Positions 33,143 to 41,661 of a stretch of 61,458 bases of DNA are shown one piece after another. The notes under the pieces are model-generated. The model was not told the DNA's origin and did no database searches. It saw only the letters and a list, made by a program, of their open reading frames with translations. The stretch comes from JAKOQB01 sp036824465. Lineage in GTDB: Bacteria; Pseudomonadota; Gammaproteobacteria; Burkholderiales; Burkholderiaceae_F. The position numbers were made by a program, and so were the translations under genes. The number at the start of each line of letters is the position of its first letter. The first letter of the stretch is position 1. The stretch covers positions 1-61,458 of the forward strand of contig DAITAC010000011.1 of the NCBI GenBank assembly GCA_036824465.1, written 5' to 3'.

Positions 33143-34063
33143 ATGGAATTTGCCATCGACGTGCGCGGACTGACCAAGTCCTTCAATCACCGCAAAGTGG
33201 TCGATGACGTCGCGATCCAGGTGCGCAAGGGCGAGATCTGCGGTTTTCTCGGCCCCAACGGCAGTGGCAAGACCACCACCATCCGGATGCTGTGCGGCCT
33301 GCTCGAACCCGACGCGGGCGAGGGCACCTGCCTCGGCTACGACATCCGGCGCGAGGCACGGCGGATCAAGCTGCGAGTTGGCTACATGACGCAGCGTTTT
33401 GGCCTGTATGAGGACCTGTCAATCGAGGAAAACCTGGCCTTCATCGCACGCGTGTACAACATGCCCGGCCGCAAGCAGAAGGTGACCGAGGCCCTTGACC
33501 GGCTTGGATTGGTGGAACGCCGCAAGCAGCTCGCTGGAGCGCTTTCAGGCGGATGGAAGCAGCGCCTGGCGCTGGCCGCGTGCCTGCTGCATCAGCCGGA
33601 TCTGCTCCTGCTCGATGAGCCGACCGCCGGCGTCGACCCCAAGGCGCGCCGCGACTTCTGGCAGCAGATCCACGCGCTCGCCGCAAAGGGCCTCACCGTG
33701 CTCGTCAGCACGCATTACATGGACGAGGCGGAGCGTTGCCATCGCCTCGCGTACATCTCGTATGGACGATTGCTTGCGACCGGCACATCGGAAGAGGTGA
33801 TTCGCGCGGCCGGTCTGAACACATGGGAAGTGCGGGGTCCCGATCTTGCGCGCGTGCTCGCGCTCGTCAACAACGACGACGGCTGGATGGCGGTGCAGTT
33901 CGGCAACGTGATTCATGTCAGCAGTGCGGCGAGGAAGGACTTTCCGGATTGGCTGCGCACGCAAGACCTGAAACCAGCTCTCTGGCAGATCGAACCGATC
34001 GCGACGGGACTCGAAGACGTGTTCATTGCCCTGACCCAGGATGCGCGTGACAACTTTGACTGA
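33143..34063 (+). CDS. ABC transporter ATP-binding protein (YbhF/YhiH-like half)
   Basis: 306 residues with one nucleotide-binding domain: Walker A GPNGSGKTTT at about 37-46, Q-loop MTQRFGLYEDL, signature ALSGGWKQRLALA, Walker B LLLLDEPTAGVDP and switch His in STHYMDEAE. The family partner YbhF has two such domains in tandem; here only one is present, so the dimer must form between two copies. A C-terminal extension of about 80 residues follows. It overlaps the permease gene by 23 bases. Confidence 0.92.
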   Translation: MEFAIDVRGLTKSFNHRKVVDDVAIQVRKGEICGFLGPNGSGKTTTIRMLCGLLEPDAGEGTCLGYDIRREARRIKLRVGYMTQRFGLYEDLSIEENLAFIARVYNMPGRKQKVTEALDRLGLVERRKQLAGALSGGWKQRLALAACLLHQPDLLLLDEPTAGVDPKARRDFWQQIHALAAKGLTVLVSTHYMDEAERCHRLAYISYGRLLATGTSEEVIRAAGLNTWEVRGPDLARVLALVNNDDGWMAVQFGNVIHVSSAARKDFPDWLRTQDLKPALWQIEPIATGLEDVFIALTQDARDNFD

Positions 34064-35207
34064 TGCGCGACGCTCCGCGATTGCGCGCGTGTGGTCGCGC
34101 GTGATGTCGGTGCTGGTCAAGGAACTGATTCAGCTGCGGCGTGATCGGCTGACTTTCGGCATGCTGTTCGGCATTCCGCTGATCCAGCTGCTGCTGTTCG
34201 GCTATGCGATCAACACCAATCCGAAGAACCTGCCGACCGCAGTCGTGGCGCTTGACCAGTCTCCTTTCGTCCGCTCGATTGTGCGTGCGACCGAAAACAC
34301 CGGCTACTTCCGCATCATTCACGTCGGCACCGAGCGCGAGGCTGAACATCTGATCGCCGAAGGCGAGGTGCAGTTCGCGCTGGTGTTCGCTTCCGATTTC
34401 ACCAGTCGATTGTTGCGCGGCGAGCGACCGCCCCTGGTGGTGTACGCCGACGCAACCGATCCGGCCGCGACCGGCGCATCGCTGGCCGCGCTGGCGCGAC
34501 TGCCCGAGATTGCGCTTGTCCACGAATTACGGGGGCCGCTGGCGAATCTGCGGCCTGATGCGGCGCCGTTCGAAGTTCGTGTGCACCAGCGCTACAACCC
34601 GGAAAGCATCACCAGCTACAACGTCGTGCCGGGGCTGATGGGCGTGATCCTGACCATGACGCTGGTGATGATGACGTCGATGGGCATGACGCGCGAACGC
34701 GAGCGTGGCACGCTCGAGAACCTGCTTGCCACGCCGGTGCGTCCGGTCGAAGTGATGATCGGCAAGATCCTGCCGTACGTGGCGATCGGCGCGGTGCAGG
34801 TGCTGATCGTCCTGGCCGCGGCGCGCCTGTTGTTCGAGGTGCCGATGGTTGGCAATTTCGTGCTGCTGGCGGGCGCGATCCTGCTGTTCATCGTCGCCAC
34901 GCTGGCGGTTGGCTTCACGTTTTCGACCATCGCGAGAAGCCAGATGCAGTCGATGCAGATGACGATGTTCTACTTCCTGCCGAACATCCTGCTGTCAGGT
35001 TTCATGTTCCCGTTCCGCGGCATGCCGACCTGGGCGCAGTGGCTGGGCGAGATCCTGCCGCTCACGCATTTCCTTCGCATCGTGCGCGGCGTGATGCTCA
35101 AGGGCGCGCAGCTGAATGACGTGGCGCCGCAGATCTGGGCGATCCTGGCCTTCACGTTCGTCGCCGGCACGATCGCGCTGCTTAGGTACCGGCAGACGCT
35201 GGATTAG
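34041..35207 (+). CDS. ABC-2 type permease
   Basis: 388 residues. TM1 at about 38-60 (LTFGMLFGIPLIQLLLFGYAI) precedes a large extracytoplasmic domain (about 60-195, with RYNPESITSYNVVPG), then five C-terminal helices with ERERGTLENLLATPVRP, the coupling segment of ABC-2/YbhR-like permeases. Only one permease gene is present, unlike the YbhS/YbhR pair. It overlaps the ATPase gene at the start and the convergent aminopeptidase gene by four bases at the end. Confidence 0.92.
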   Translation: MRVTTLTDARRSAIARVWSRVMSVLVKELIQLRRDRLTFGMLFGIPLIQLLLFGYAINTNPKNLPTAVVALDQSPFVRSIVRATENTGYFRIIHVGTEREAEHLIAEGEVQFALVFASDFTSRLLRGERPPLVVYADATDPAATGASLAALARLPEIALVHELRGPLANLRPDAAPFEVRVHQRYNPESITSYNVVPGLMGVILTMTLVMMTSMGMTRERERGTLENLLATPVRPVEVMIGKILPYVAIGAVQVLIVLAAARLLFEVPMVGNFVLLAGAILLFIVATLAVGFTFSTIARSQMQSMQMTMFYFLPNILLSGFMFPFRGMPTWAQWLGEILPLTHFLRIVRGVMLKGAQLNDVAPQIWAILAFTFVAGTIALLRYRQTLD

Positions 35208-37033
35208 ATCGGCAGCGTCCTTGTTTCGAGCCACGCCAGCGCGTCGCCCGCAACGAGCGGAGCGAGACGTCGCCTGACTTCGGCGTGGTACGCATTGAGC
35301 CACGCAATTTCGTCGTCGCGCAACAGCGTGCGTTCGATGCAACGCGTATCGATCGGGCATAGCGTGAGCGTTTCGAATTTCAGGAACTCGCCGAACTCGC
35401 CACTTTGCGCCGGGACATTCAGCACGAGGTTCTCGATGCGCACGCCCCAGCGACCCGGGCGATAGATGCCCGGCTCGTTGCTGGTGATCATGCCGGGCTC
35501 CATCGCGGTCTGCGGTTCGGGCGGCAGGTGCGGGGTGATGCCGTGCGGTCCCTCGTGCACGTTCAGCGCATAGCCGACCCCGTGGCCGGTGCCATGGCCA
35601 TAGTCGACTCCCGCGGCCCAGATCGGGGCGCGCGCCAGCGTGTCGAGCAGGGGCGACCTGGTTCCGCGTGGGAATACGGCCATCGAAAGCTGGATCATTC
35701 CCTTCAGCACCAGTGTGTAGTCGCGCTGCTGTTCCGCCGTTGTGGTGCCGATCGGCACGACGCGCGTGATGTCCGTCGTGCCGTAGTGATACTGCGCGCC
35801 CGAATCGATCAGCAGGAGACCGTGGCCGGTCGCGCCGGCGTCGCTGATCACTGCGTGCGATTCCTCGGTCGCGCGATAGTGCGGCAGCGCGCCATTGGCG
35901 TTGAAGCCGGCGATCGTCGAGAAACTCGGTGATACAAATCCGGACCGCACGGCACGCGCCGCGGTGATCCGGTTATCGATCGTCAATTCGGTGATCCGTT
36001 CACCTCGCGCCAACGCCGGCTCGAGCCAGGCGAAAAACTCGGCAAGCGCGGCACCATCCTGTTCCATCGCACGGCGGACATGTGCCACTTCTTCGGCGGT
36101 CTTGCGGCTCTTGGCAAGCGTCGATGGATTGATCTGTTCGACGATGCGCACGTGCGCCGGTACCTTTTCGCGCAGGCCGAACGTGATTCGCTTGGGATCG
36201 ATCAGCAGCGCCGCGGTGCGCGGCAGGTTGGCCAGCGCCGACGCCGTCCATTCGTACGGGCGCACGTCGATGCCCTCACTCTCGAGACGATCGGCGAGCT
36301 CTGGCGGCACCTTGCCTTCTCCGACAAAGAGCGTCGTGCGCTGCAGGCCGATCAGTGCATGCGCGATGAATACCGGGTTGTACGAAACATCGGCGCCGCG
36401 CAAATTGAACATCCACGCGATGTCGTCGAGCGTCGATACAAGATGCCAGTCGGCGCCGGCGGCCTTCATTTCGGCACGTACCGTGGTCAGTTTGTCCTGG
36501 CGTACCACGGGTGCGTATTCACGCGCGTGCTCGCGGATTGCTGCTGCCGGCAGCGCCGGCCGGTCACGCCATATCCGGTCCAGCAGATCCATGTCGGTGC
36601 GCAGCCGAACGCCGTGCGGCGTGAGCTTCTCGTCCAGTGCGCGCGCCTGCGCGAGCGACAGCACCGCGCCATCGACCCCGACTGTCGCGCCGCTTGGCAG
36701 ATGCGTGGCCATCCAGTCGATATGCGAATTGCTGGCGGCGGCGCCGATTCGCATCACCTCGATGCCGGTGCCGGGCGTCTGGGTTTCGGCCTGGACCCAG
36801 TAGCGACTGTCGACCCACAGGCCGGCGAAATCTGCTGTGACGATCACCGTTCCGACCGAGCCCGTGAATCCGGACAGCCAGACGCGGCCCTGCCAGCGCG
36901 CAGGTAGGTACTCGGAAAGATGCGGATCGGCCGATGGCACCATCCAGGCCGTAATCGATTCGGCTTGCATTGCGGCGCGCAACGCATCGATGCGAGCGCG
37001 AATTTCAGAGCGGGGAGCGGCGAGCGTATCCAT
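35204..37033 (-). CDS. M24 family Xaa-Pro aminopeptidase (three-domain type)
   Basis: 609 residues. Two N-terminal creatinase-like domains precede a C-terminal pita-bread domain with metal ligands in LLIDSGAQYHYGTTDITRV (two Asp), GHGTGHGVG (His), NEPGIY (Glu) and VRIENLVLN (Glu). The length and the ESITAWMVPSADPHLSEY start match eukaryote-like aminopeptidase P, common in proteobacteria. It removes N-terminal residues before proline. ATG 37033 is chosen; the 19 upstream codons are not family-like. The upstream side carries the small RNA candidate on the other strand. Confidence 0.9.
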   Translation of the reverse strand: MDTLAAPRSEIRARIDALRAAMQAESITAWMVPSADPHLSEYLPARWQGRVWLSGFTGSVGTVIVTADFAGLWVDSRYWVQAETQTPGTGIEVMRIGAAASNSHIDWMATHLPSGATVGVDGAVLSLAQARALDEKLTPHGVRLRTDMDLLDRIWRDRPALPAAAIREHAREYAPVVRQDKLTTVRAEMKAAGADWHLVSTLDDIAWMFNLRGADVSYNPVFIAHALIGLQRTTLFVGEGKVPPELADRLESEGIDVRPYEWTASALANLPRTAALLIDPKRITFGLREKVPAHVRIVEQINPSTLAKSRKTAEEVAHVRRAMEQDGAALAEFFAWLEPALARGERITELTIDNRITAARAVRSGFVSPSFSTIAGFNANGALPHYRATEESHAVISDAGATGHGLLLIDSGAQYHYGTTDITRVVPIGTTTAEQQRDYTLVLKGMIQLSMAVFPRGTRSPLLDTLARAPIWAAGVDYGHGTGHGVGYALNVHEGPHGITPHLPPEPQTAMEPGMITSNEPGIYRPGRWGVRIENLVLNVPAQSGEFGEFLKFETLTLCPIDTRCIERTLLRDDEIAWLNAYHAEVRRRLAPLVAGDALAWLETRTLPI

Positions 37034-37125
37034 CTGCGAGGTGTTGCGGCGCGAATGGTTTTCGAGAGCGCGCAGTCTACGCTGCGCCAATTGTCGGCGC
37101 TGGGCGGCCTAATACGCATGCATGA

Positions 37126-37155
37126 AAGACAAGCCACTGCGCTTGGGGTTACTTT
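37126..37155 (+). promoter_or_regulatory. Weak promoter candidate for the small RNA
   Basis: AAGACA at 37126-37131 and TACTTT at 37150-37155 are 18 bases apart, giving a predicted start near 37162, right where the first RNA stem begins. Matches to the sigma70 consensus are moderate, so this is supported mainly by its position. Confidence 0.35.
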
Positions 37156-37161
37156 GAAGCC

Positions 37162-37297
37162 CTGCAGACGAATGCGCAGCGGCCGCCCGGCGCTCCGTCC
37201 TCCAAGCCCGGCACCGGCCGACCGCCACGCATCGTCTGCAACCACGCATCTGTGTTCTCCTCGACCTCGCCGCGTGCAACCCACGCGGCTTTTTTTT
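37162..37297 (+). ncRNA. Candidate small RNA with terminator
   Basis: About 136 nt. A long stem pairs TGCAGACGAATGCG (37163-37176) with CGCATCGTCTGCA (37228-37240): 13 pairs with one bulged A. An inner CGGCCG/CGGCCG stem (37180-37185 with 37215-37220) stands inside it. A mostly unpaired linker (37241-37268) contains UUCUCCUC, complementary to Shine-Dalgarno sequences, and a strong terminator hairpin with eight U follows. This is the architecture of trans-acting, Hfq-type sRNAs. No convincing ORF is present. It matches none of 6S, 4.5S, tmRNA or RNase P. Structure was folded by eye. Confidence 0.5.
37269..37297 (+). terminator. Strong intrinsic terminator
   Basis: Stem GCCGCGTG/CACGCGGC (37269-37276 with 37282-37289), loop CAACC, then eight consecutive T (37290-37297). 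It lies on the plus strand and follows no plus-strand protein gene, which is the main reason for proposing the small RNA upstream of it. Confidence 0.85.
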
Positions 37298-37682
37298 CAT
37301 CGGCCCGCGTTTCATCTTCATCCGCTGCTGGCCGGCACGCGAGCGTGCCTATCACTGGGCCAGTTGATCTCGCCGCGCGTCGCGCGGCACCGAGGCTCAT
37401 CGCGATGCTGGCAGTCATTGAACCGGCAATGAGCGGCGGCCTGCGCGAAGTCGCTGACGAGGGATTTCGTTACAGGACAGAGAAAGCGTGACCAGAACCT
37501 ATCTCAGAATCGACGGTGGTCGCGGCAAGGTCGCATTGGGCACAGAGCTCGCCCCGGCAGGGGGAGATTGCTCCTGCTAGGACTTGAGCCGCAACTAAGC
37601 TATATGCTGAAAGCGGCCCTGCGCTAGAGGGTTGCGACGATCTGTGTCTGAAGACGCTTGCCCCGCGCGCGGCTGGCAATCG
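37298..37682. other. Intergenic stretch without a supportable gene
   Basis: 385 bases between the terminator and rarD. It holds only short frames without ribosome sites or recognisable products, and no strong hairpin with a T-run. It probably contains the rarD 3' end signals; I see nothing definite. Confidence 0.5.
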
Positions 37683-38570
37683 CTAGCGCGCCGCCAAGGC
37701 GCGCCGCTGCCGTAATTGCCAGAGGCCCTCCAGGGTGAAGATGACGAGCGCGACCCAGATCAGGCCGTAGCCGAGCGCCTTGGTCGGCGCAAACGGCTCT
37801 CGATACAACCAGACGCCGAGCAGCAGTTGCAGCGTCGGCGCGATGTACTGAAGAATGCCAAGCTGCACGAAAGTGATTCGACGTGCGCCGGCCGCGAACA
37901 GCAGCAGCGGTATCGCGGTCACCGGCCCGGCCGCAGCGAGCAGCCATTGCGTCGAAGCGGAGCCGCTGACGAAGACGCACTGCCCGTGCGCAGCCAGCCA
38001 TCCGAGATAGGCGAGTGCAAACGGAAACAGCAGCGCTGTTTCAAGCGTCAGTCCTTCGATCGCGCCCAGAGCGGCCGTCTTGCGCATCAGCCCGTAGGCC
38101 CCCCAGCTCAACGCGAGCGTCAGGCCGATCCACGGCAATTGGCCAGCGTCCCAGGTCAGCCAGGTGACGCCGCAGGCCGCGATCGCCACCGCCGTCCACT
38201 GGGCACGGCGCAGCCGTTCGTGCAGGAGCAGCGCGCCGATCGAGACGTTGACCAGCGGGTTGATGAAGTAGCCCAGACTCGCATCGATCAGATGGTCAGC
38301 GTTGACCGCCCAGATGTAGATGCCCCAATTTGCCGTTACCAGCATGGCGCTGACGACGAACGCTGCGAGCACACGTGGACGGCTGGCTAGATTCTTCACC
38401 CAGTGCCATCGGCGCAGCGCCGCCAGCAGTAGCGCGCAGACCAGCAGCGACCACGCCATCCGGTGCGCCAGGATCTCCAGCGCCGGGACGCCCTGCAGCG
38501 TCTTCAGATACAGCGGAAAGACGCCCCACAGCACACAGGCGGCAGCGGCGTAGAGGGAACCGGGGTTCAT
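37683..38570 (-). CDS. rarD: RarD-type EamA-family transporter
   Basis: 295 residues with about ten membrane helices in two EamA halves. It starts NPGSLYAAAACVLWGVFPLYLK, and YIWAVNADHLIDASLGYFINPLVNV is the RarD signature (ASLGYFINPL). The family exports or imports small metabolites and is named for chloramphenicol sensitivity; the substrate is uncertain. ATG 38570 follows a purine-rich site; upstream in-frame codons would overlap the divergent promoter region of the MarR-GNAT gene. Confidence 0.9.
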   Translation of the reverse strand: MNPGSLYAAAACVLWGVFPLYLKTLQGVPALEILAHRMAWSLLVCALLLAALRRWHWVKNLASRPRVLAAFVVSAMLVTANWGIYIWAVNADHLIDASLGYFINPLVNVSIGALLLHERLRRAQWTAVAIAACGVTWLTWDAGQLPWIGLTLALSWGAYGLMRKTAALGAIEGLTLETALLFPFALAYLGWLAAHGQCVFVSGSASTQWLLAAAGPVTAIPLLLFAAGARRITFVQLGILQYIAPTLQLLLGVWLYREPFAPTKALGYGLIWVALVIFTLEGLWQLRQRRALAAR

Positions 38571-38639
38571 TTGAAGGTCGCCGGTGACAGGCCGGCGATT
38601 GTCGCAGTTCGCGCCGCAAGCGATCACGAGTCCGATCGA

Positions 38640-38657
38640 GTCAAGCAAACAGTTGAC
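38640..38657. promoter_or_regulatory. Inverted-repeat operator candidate before the MarR-GNAT gene
   Basis: GTCAA-N8-TTGAC at 38640-38657. The right arm continues into TTGACA (38653-38658), a perfect -35 hexamer for a plus-strand promoter, though the -10 region is weak. MarR proteins typically bind such 16-20 bp palindromes and occlude the promoter. It lies 50 bases before the ATG. Confidence 0.4.
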
Positions 38658-38707
38658 AAAAGCAATGATTCCGGGAAGAGTCCCCGAGCAGGACGGCGGA
38701 GGACGGC

Positions 38708-39640
38708 ATGGCAGCCAGCGCATTGGAGCGTGACGTCGAACGGGTACGCGCTTTCAATCGCTTCTACACGCAGAGGATCGGCGTGCTGAGCGAAGGCCTG
38801 TTGGCCAGCCCGTTCACTCTGACGCAAGTGCGCGTGCTGTGGGAACTCGCACATCGCACGGACCTGAGCGCCGGCGAACTTGCGCGTGCGCTCAGCCTTG
38901 ATGCCGGGTACCTGAGCCGGATCCTGGCCGACTTCGAGCGACGCGGCCTGCTGACGCGGACGGTGTCGAAGATGGACCGCCGGCGCAGTCACCTGGTGCT
39001 GACGAAGAAGGGTGAACGCGCCTTCGCCCCGCTGGACCAGCGGTCGCATGACGAAGTGGCCGCCATGCTCGGGGCGCTGACCTACGATGAGCAACGCCGC
39101 ATGTTGGCCGCGTACAGCACGGTCGAATCGTTGCTCGGCGATCGCACCCAGCGCATGACGCCGTTCGTGCTGCGCTCGCACCGCGCCGGTGATATCGGCT
39201 GGGTCGTGTCCCGTCACGGCGCGCTGTACCAGCAGGAGTACGGCTGGGATCAGACCTTCGAGGCGCTGGTGGCCGAAATCGGGGCGAAATTCCTGCGCGA
39301 ATTCGATCCAGCGCGCGAGCACTGCTGGATCGCGGAGCGGGATGGCGCGCCAGTTGGCTCCGTATTCTGTGTCGCGCAAAGCAGGCGCGTGGCCAAGTTG
39401 CGCTTGCTGCTGGTGGAACCCGCCGCGCGCGGGCTGGGACTGGGTCGCGTGCTGGTCGGCGAATGCATCCGCTTTGCCGCTGCGGCACGTTATCGAACGC
39501 TCACGCTTTGGACCAATGATGTGCTTGTCGCGGCACGACATATCTACGAGGGTTTCGGGTTCCGTCTCGTCAGGAAGGAGAGGCACCGCAGCTTTGGCCA
39601 CGATCTCGTGGGGCAGTACTGGGAACTCACGTTGAAGTGA
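38708..39640 (+). CDS. Fused MarR-type regulator and GNAT acetyltransferase
   Basis: 310 residues. Residues about 1-145 form a MarR winged helix (LTQVRVLWELAHR, LSAGELARALSLDAGYLSRILADFERRGL, the DRRRSHLVLT wing). Residues about 155-310 form a GNAT domain with VEPAARGLGLGRVLVGECIRFA as the acetyl-CoA loop and a C-terminal HIYEGFGFRLV. Such fusions are recurrent in bacteria and may couple ligand or acetyl-CoA chemistry to DNA binding. It overlaps the EamA exporter start by GTGA, so it probably regulates that exporter. Confidence 0.9.
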   Translation: MAASALERDVERVRAFNRFYTQRIGVLSEGLLASPFTLTQVRVLWELAHRTDLSAGELARALSLDAGYLSRILADFERRGLLTRTVSKMDRRRSHLVLTKKGERAFAPLDQRSHDEVAAMLGALTYDEQRRMLAAYSTVESLLGDRTQRMTPFVLRSHRAGDIGWVVSRHGALYQQEYGWDQTFEALVAEIGAKFLREFDPAREHCWIAERDGAPVGSVFCVAQSRRVAKLRLLLVEPAARGLGLGRVLVGECIRFAAAARYRTLTLWTNDVLVAARHIYEGFGFRLVRKERHRSFGHDLVGQYWELTLK

Positions 39641-40518
39641 AGCGCGCGCTGCCTTTGATCGCGGCGGCTGCCGTCGGCGTGCAGGTTGGCGCGGCCATTG
39701 TCGCCACGCGCTTCGTGATCGCCGAAACCACGCCAGCCGCGCTGGCGTTATTGCGCTACTCAGTCGGGCTGCTGTGCCTGGCGCCTTTCGTGCTGGCCGG
39801 CGGACGCGCGCGCTTTGCGCGGCGCGATCTGCTGCCGATCGCGTTGCTCGGCATTGGCCAGTTCGGCGTGCTGATCGCGCTGATGAACTACGGATTGCAG
39901 TACATCGCATCAGCGCGTGCCGCGCTGTTGTTTGCCACCATGCCGCTGATGACGATGGTGCTTGGCGCCGGATTGGGCCGCGAGCGCATGTCCATTCAAG
40001 GTGCGTTGGGCGTGCTGATGACGATTGCCGGCGTTGGCTGCGTGCTTGGGGAGAAGTTGCTCATTGGCGCAAGCCGGCATGAATGGCTCGGCGCGCTCGC
40101 GGTGCTTGCCAGCGCGGCCACGGGCGCGCTGTGCAGTCTGCTCTATCGGCCGTATCTCCGACGCTATCCGACACTTGCGGTGGGCATGCTGGCGATGTTC
40201 GCGTCCGTGCTGGCCCTGGCGCTGCTGGCGAGCGCGGAAGGGTTCTTCTCGCATTGGCCGCAGTTTTCGGTTGCTGGCTGGAGCGCGGTGCTGTTCATCG
40301 GCGCCAGCAGCGGCATCGGATACTTTCTGTGGCTATGGGCCTTGCGCCACGCGGAACCGACGCGTGTCACGATCTTCCTGTCCCTCAGTCCGGTGACCGC
40401 CGCGGTTCTGGGCGCGCTGCTGCTCGGCGAAGCCCTGACGCCTTGGCTTCTGCTCGGGCTCGCGTGCATCGTGCTCGGTCTGTGGGTCGCACTACGAAGC
40501 GGCCACGGCGAGGTCTGA
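39637..40518 (+). CDS. EamA/DMT-family transporter
   Basis: 293 residues, ten membrane helices, two EamA repeats (LPLIAAAAVGVQVGAAIVATRFV ... LLGIGQFGVLIALMNYGLQYIA; second half SGIGYFLWLWALRHAEPTRVTIFLSLSPVTAAVLGALLLGE). A putative metabolite or drug exporter. Starts at GTG 39637, coupled to the regulator through GTGA. Convergent with the chrA genes three bases later. Confidence 0.9.
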   Translation: MKRALPLIAAAAVGVQVGAAIVATRFVIAETTPAALALLRYSVGLLCLAPFVLAGGRARFARRDLLPIALLGIGQFGVLIALMNYGLQYIASARAALLFATMPLMTMVLGAGLGRERMSIQGALGVLMTIAGVGCVLGEKLLIGASRHEWLGALAVLASAATGALCSLLYRPYLRRYPTLAVGMLAMFASVLALALLASAEGFFSHWPQFSVAGWSAVLFIGASSGIGYFLWLWALRHAEPTRVTIFLSLSPVTAAVLGALLLGEALTPWLLLGLACIVLGLWVALRSGHGEV

Positions 40519-40521
40519 CTC

Positions 40522-41058
40522 TCAAATCCAGCCCAGCGCACCCGCGATGCCTCCGGCGGCGATCAGCCACAACAGATGTATCCGCGTGCGCCATACCAGC
40601 AGTGCCGCAACGACGGTCGGCACGAAGTGATGCCAGCCGGGCGTCTGCGCGGTCAGGATCCATCCGGTCGCGACCAGCAGCGCGATCACTATCGGTGCCA
40701 TGCCGGCGTTGAACGCACGCACCGCGCGCTGCTCGCGGCGTGCATGACCCCAGCGCGCCGCGACGAATGCCAGCGTAGTCGACGGCAGCAGGATGCCTAG
40801 CAATGTGACGCCGGCCCCGACCAACCCCGCCGCCTGATACCCCATCACGGCGACGAACAACACGTTCGGACCCGGTGACGCCTGCGCGATCGCAATCGAC
40901 GCGTTGAACTGCGCGTCGGTGAGCAGTCCCATCTGCGTGACCATCACCCGGTGCATATCGGGTGCGACCACGATCGCCCCGCCGATCGCCAGCAGCGACA
41001 GCAACAGGAAATGGCCGAACAGCGCGGCCAGATCGGGAAGGGGCAGCGAGCCGATCAT
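40522..41058 (-). CDS. chrA: Single-domain chromate transporter subunit (ChrA, second half)
   Basis: 178 residues with about six helices and the CHR signature around LAIGGAIVVAPDMHR and ASPGPNVLFVAVMGYQAAG. Short-chain CHR proteins work as pairs that together equal a full-length ChrA. ATG 41058 overlaps the partner's stop by ATGA. Chromate efflux is the family function, but sulfate-like or other anions remain possible. Confidence 0.88.
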   Translation of the reverse strand: MIGSLPLPDLAALFGHFLLLSLLAIGGAIVVAPDMHRVMVTQMGLLTDAQFNASIAIAQASPGPNVLFVAVMGYQAAGLVGAGVTLLGILLPSTTLAFVAARWGHARREQRAVRAFNAGMAPIVIALLVATGWILTAQTPGWHHFVPTVVAALLVWRTRIHLLWLIAAGGIAGALGWI

Positions 41059-41651
41059 GGCTTCTTCCCCTGGATCGCTGCGCCGATTCGCCACCAGGCG
41101 AAGCCGCACGCAACCACGCCAAGCCCGAGCAATACCCACACCAGCGGCCAGCGCAACAGCGCGACCGCGACGAACGCGATCGTCGCAAAGCCTATGCACG
41201 CCGGCACGCCCATCGCGTTGGTGCGCATTGCAATCGCGAGCCTGAGCGCGGTGCCAATGATCAGTCCAGCGGCCACGGCACCCATGCCTTTCAGCGCGCC
41301 GGCCACCGCCGGTTGTTCCGCAAACTGCATGTAAAGCATCGTCAGCGCGAGAACGACCACGAGCGGGGCGGCCATCATTCCGCCCAGTGCCGCAAATGCA
41401 CCGCGCCAGCCAAAGAAACGGTCACCGACCATCAGTGCGACATTGCACACGTTCGGCCCGGGCAACACCTGGCCGAGCGCGAGCACTTCGACGAACTGCG
41501 CCGGTGTCAACCAGCGTTTCTGCTCGCACAACACGCGCTGCGTGACGGCAAGCACGCCGCCAAAGCCCTGCAGCGCAAGCAGTGTGAAGGTGATGAATAG
41601 ATCACCGGGCGATGCCGGCCGGGCCGGTGTGATTTCTGATGACACGTGCAA
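41055..41651 (-). CDS. chrA: Single-domain chromate transporter subunit (ChrA, first half)
   Basis: 198 residues. FTLLALQGFGGVLAVTQRVL is the FxxxGxxxFGG-type CHR motif, and VLALGQVLPGPNVCNVALMVGDRFFGWRGA the second conserved block. It pairs with the downstream short CHR protein. The start lies only 10 bases after the stop of the histidine kinase gene on the same strand, so the three genes are likely one transcript. Confidence 0.88.
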   Translation of the reverse strand: MHVSSEITPARPASPGDLFITFTLLALQGFGGVLAVTQRVLCEQKRWLTPAQFVEVLALGQVLPGPNVCNVALMVGDRFFGWRGAFAALGGMMAAPLVVVLALTMLYMQFAEQPAVAGALKGMGAVAAGLIIGTALRLAIAMRTNAMGVPACIGFATIAFVAVALLRWPLVWVLLGLGVVACGFAWWRIGAAIQGKKP

Positions 41652-41661
41652 TTGTCAGCGG

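Noticed and set aside
35395..36907. Long plus-strand frames across the aminopeptidase gene
   Set aside because: The minus frame has all M24 metal ligands; plus frames show no domain and poor starts.
37149..37418. Minus-strand ORF opposite the small RNA candidate
   Set aside because: No ribosome site, biased residues and no recognisable product; the strong plus-strand terminator fits RNA better.
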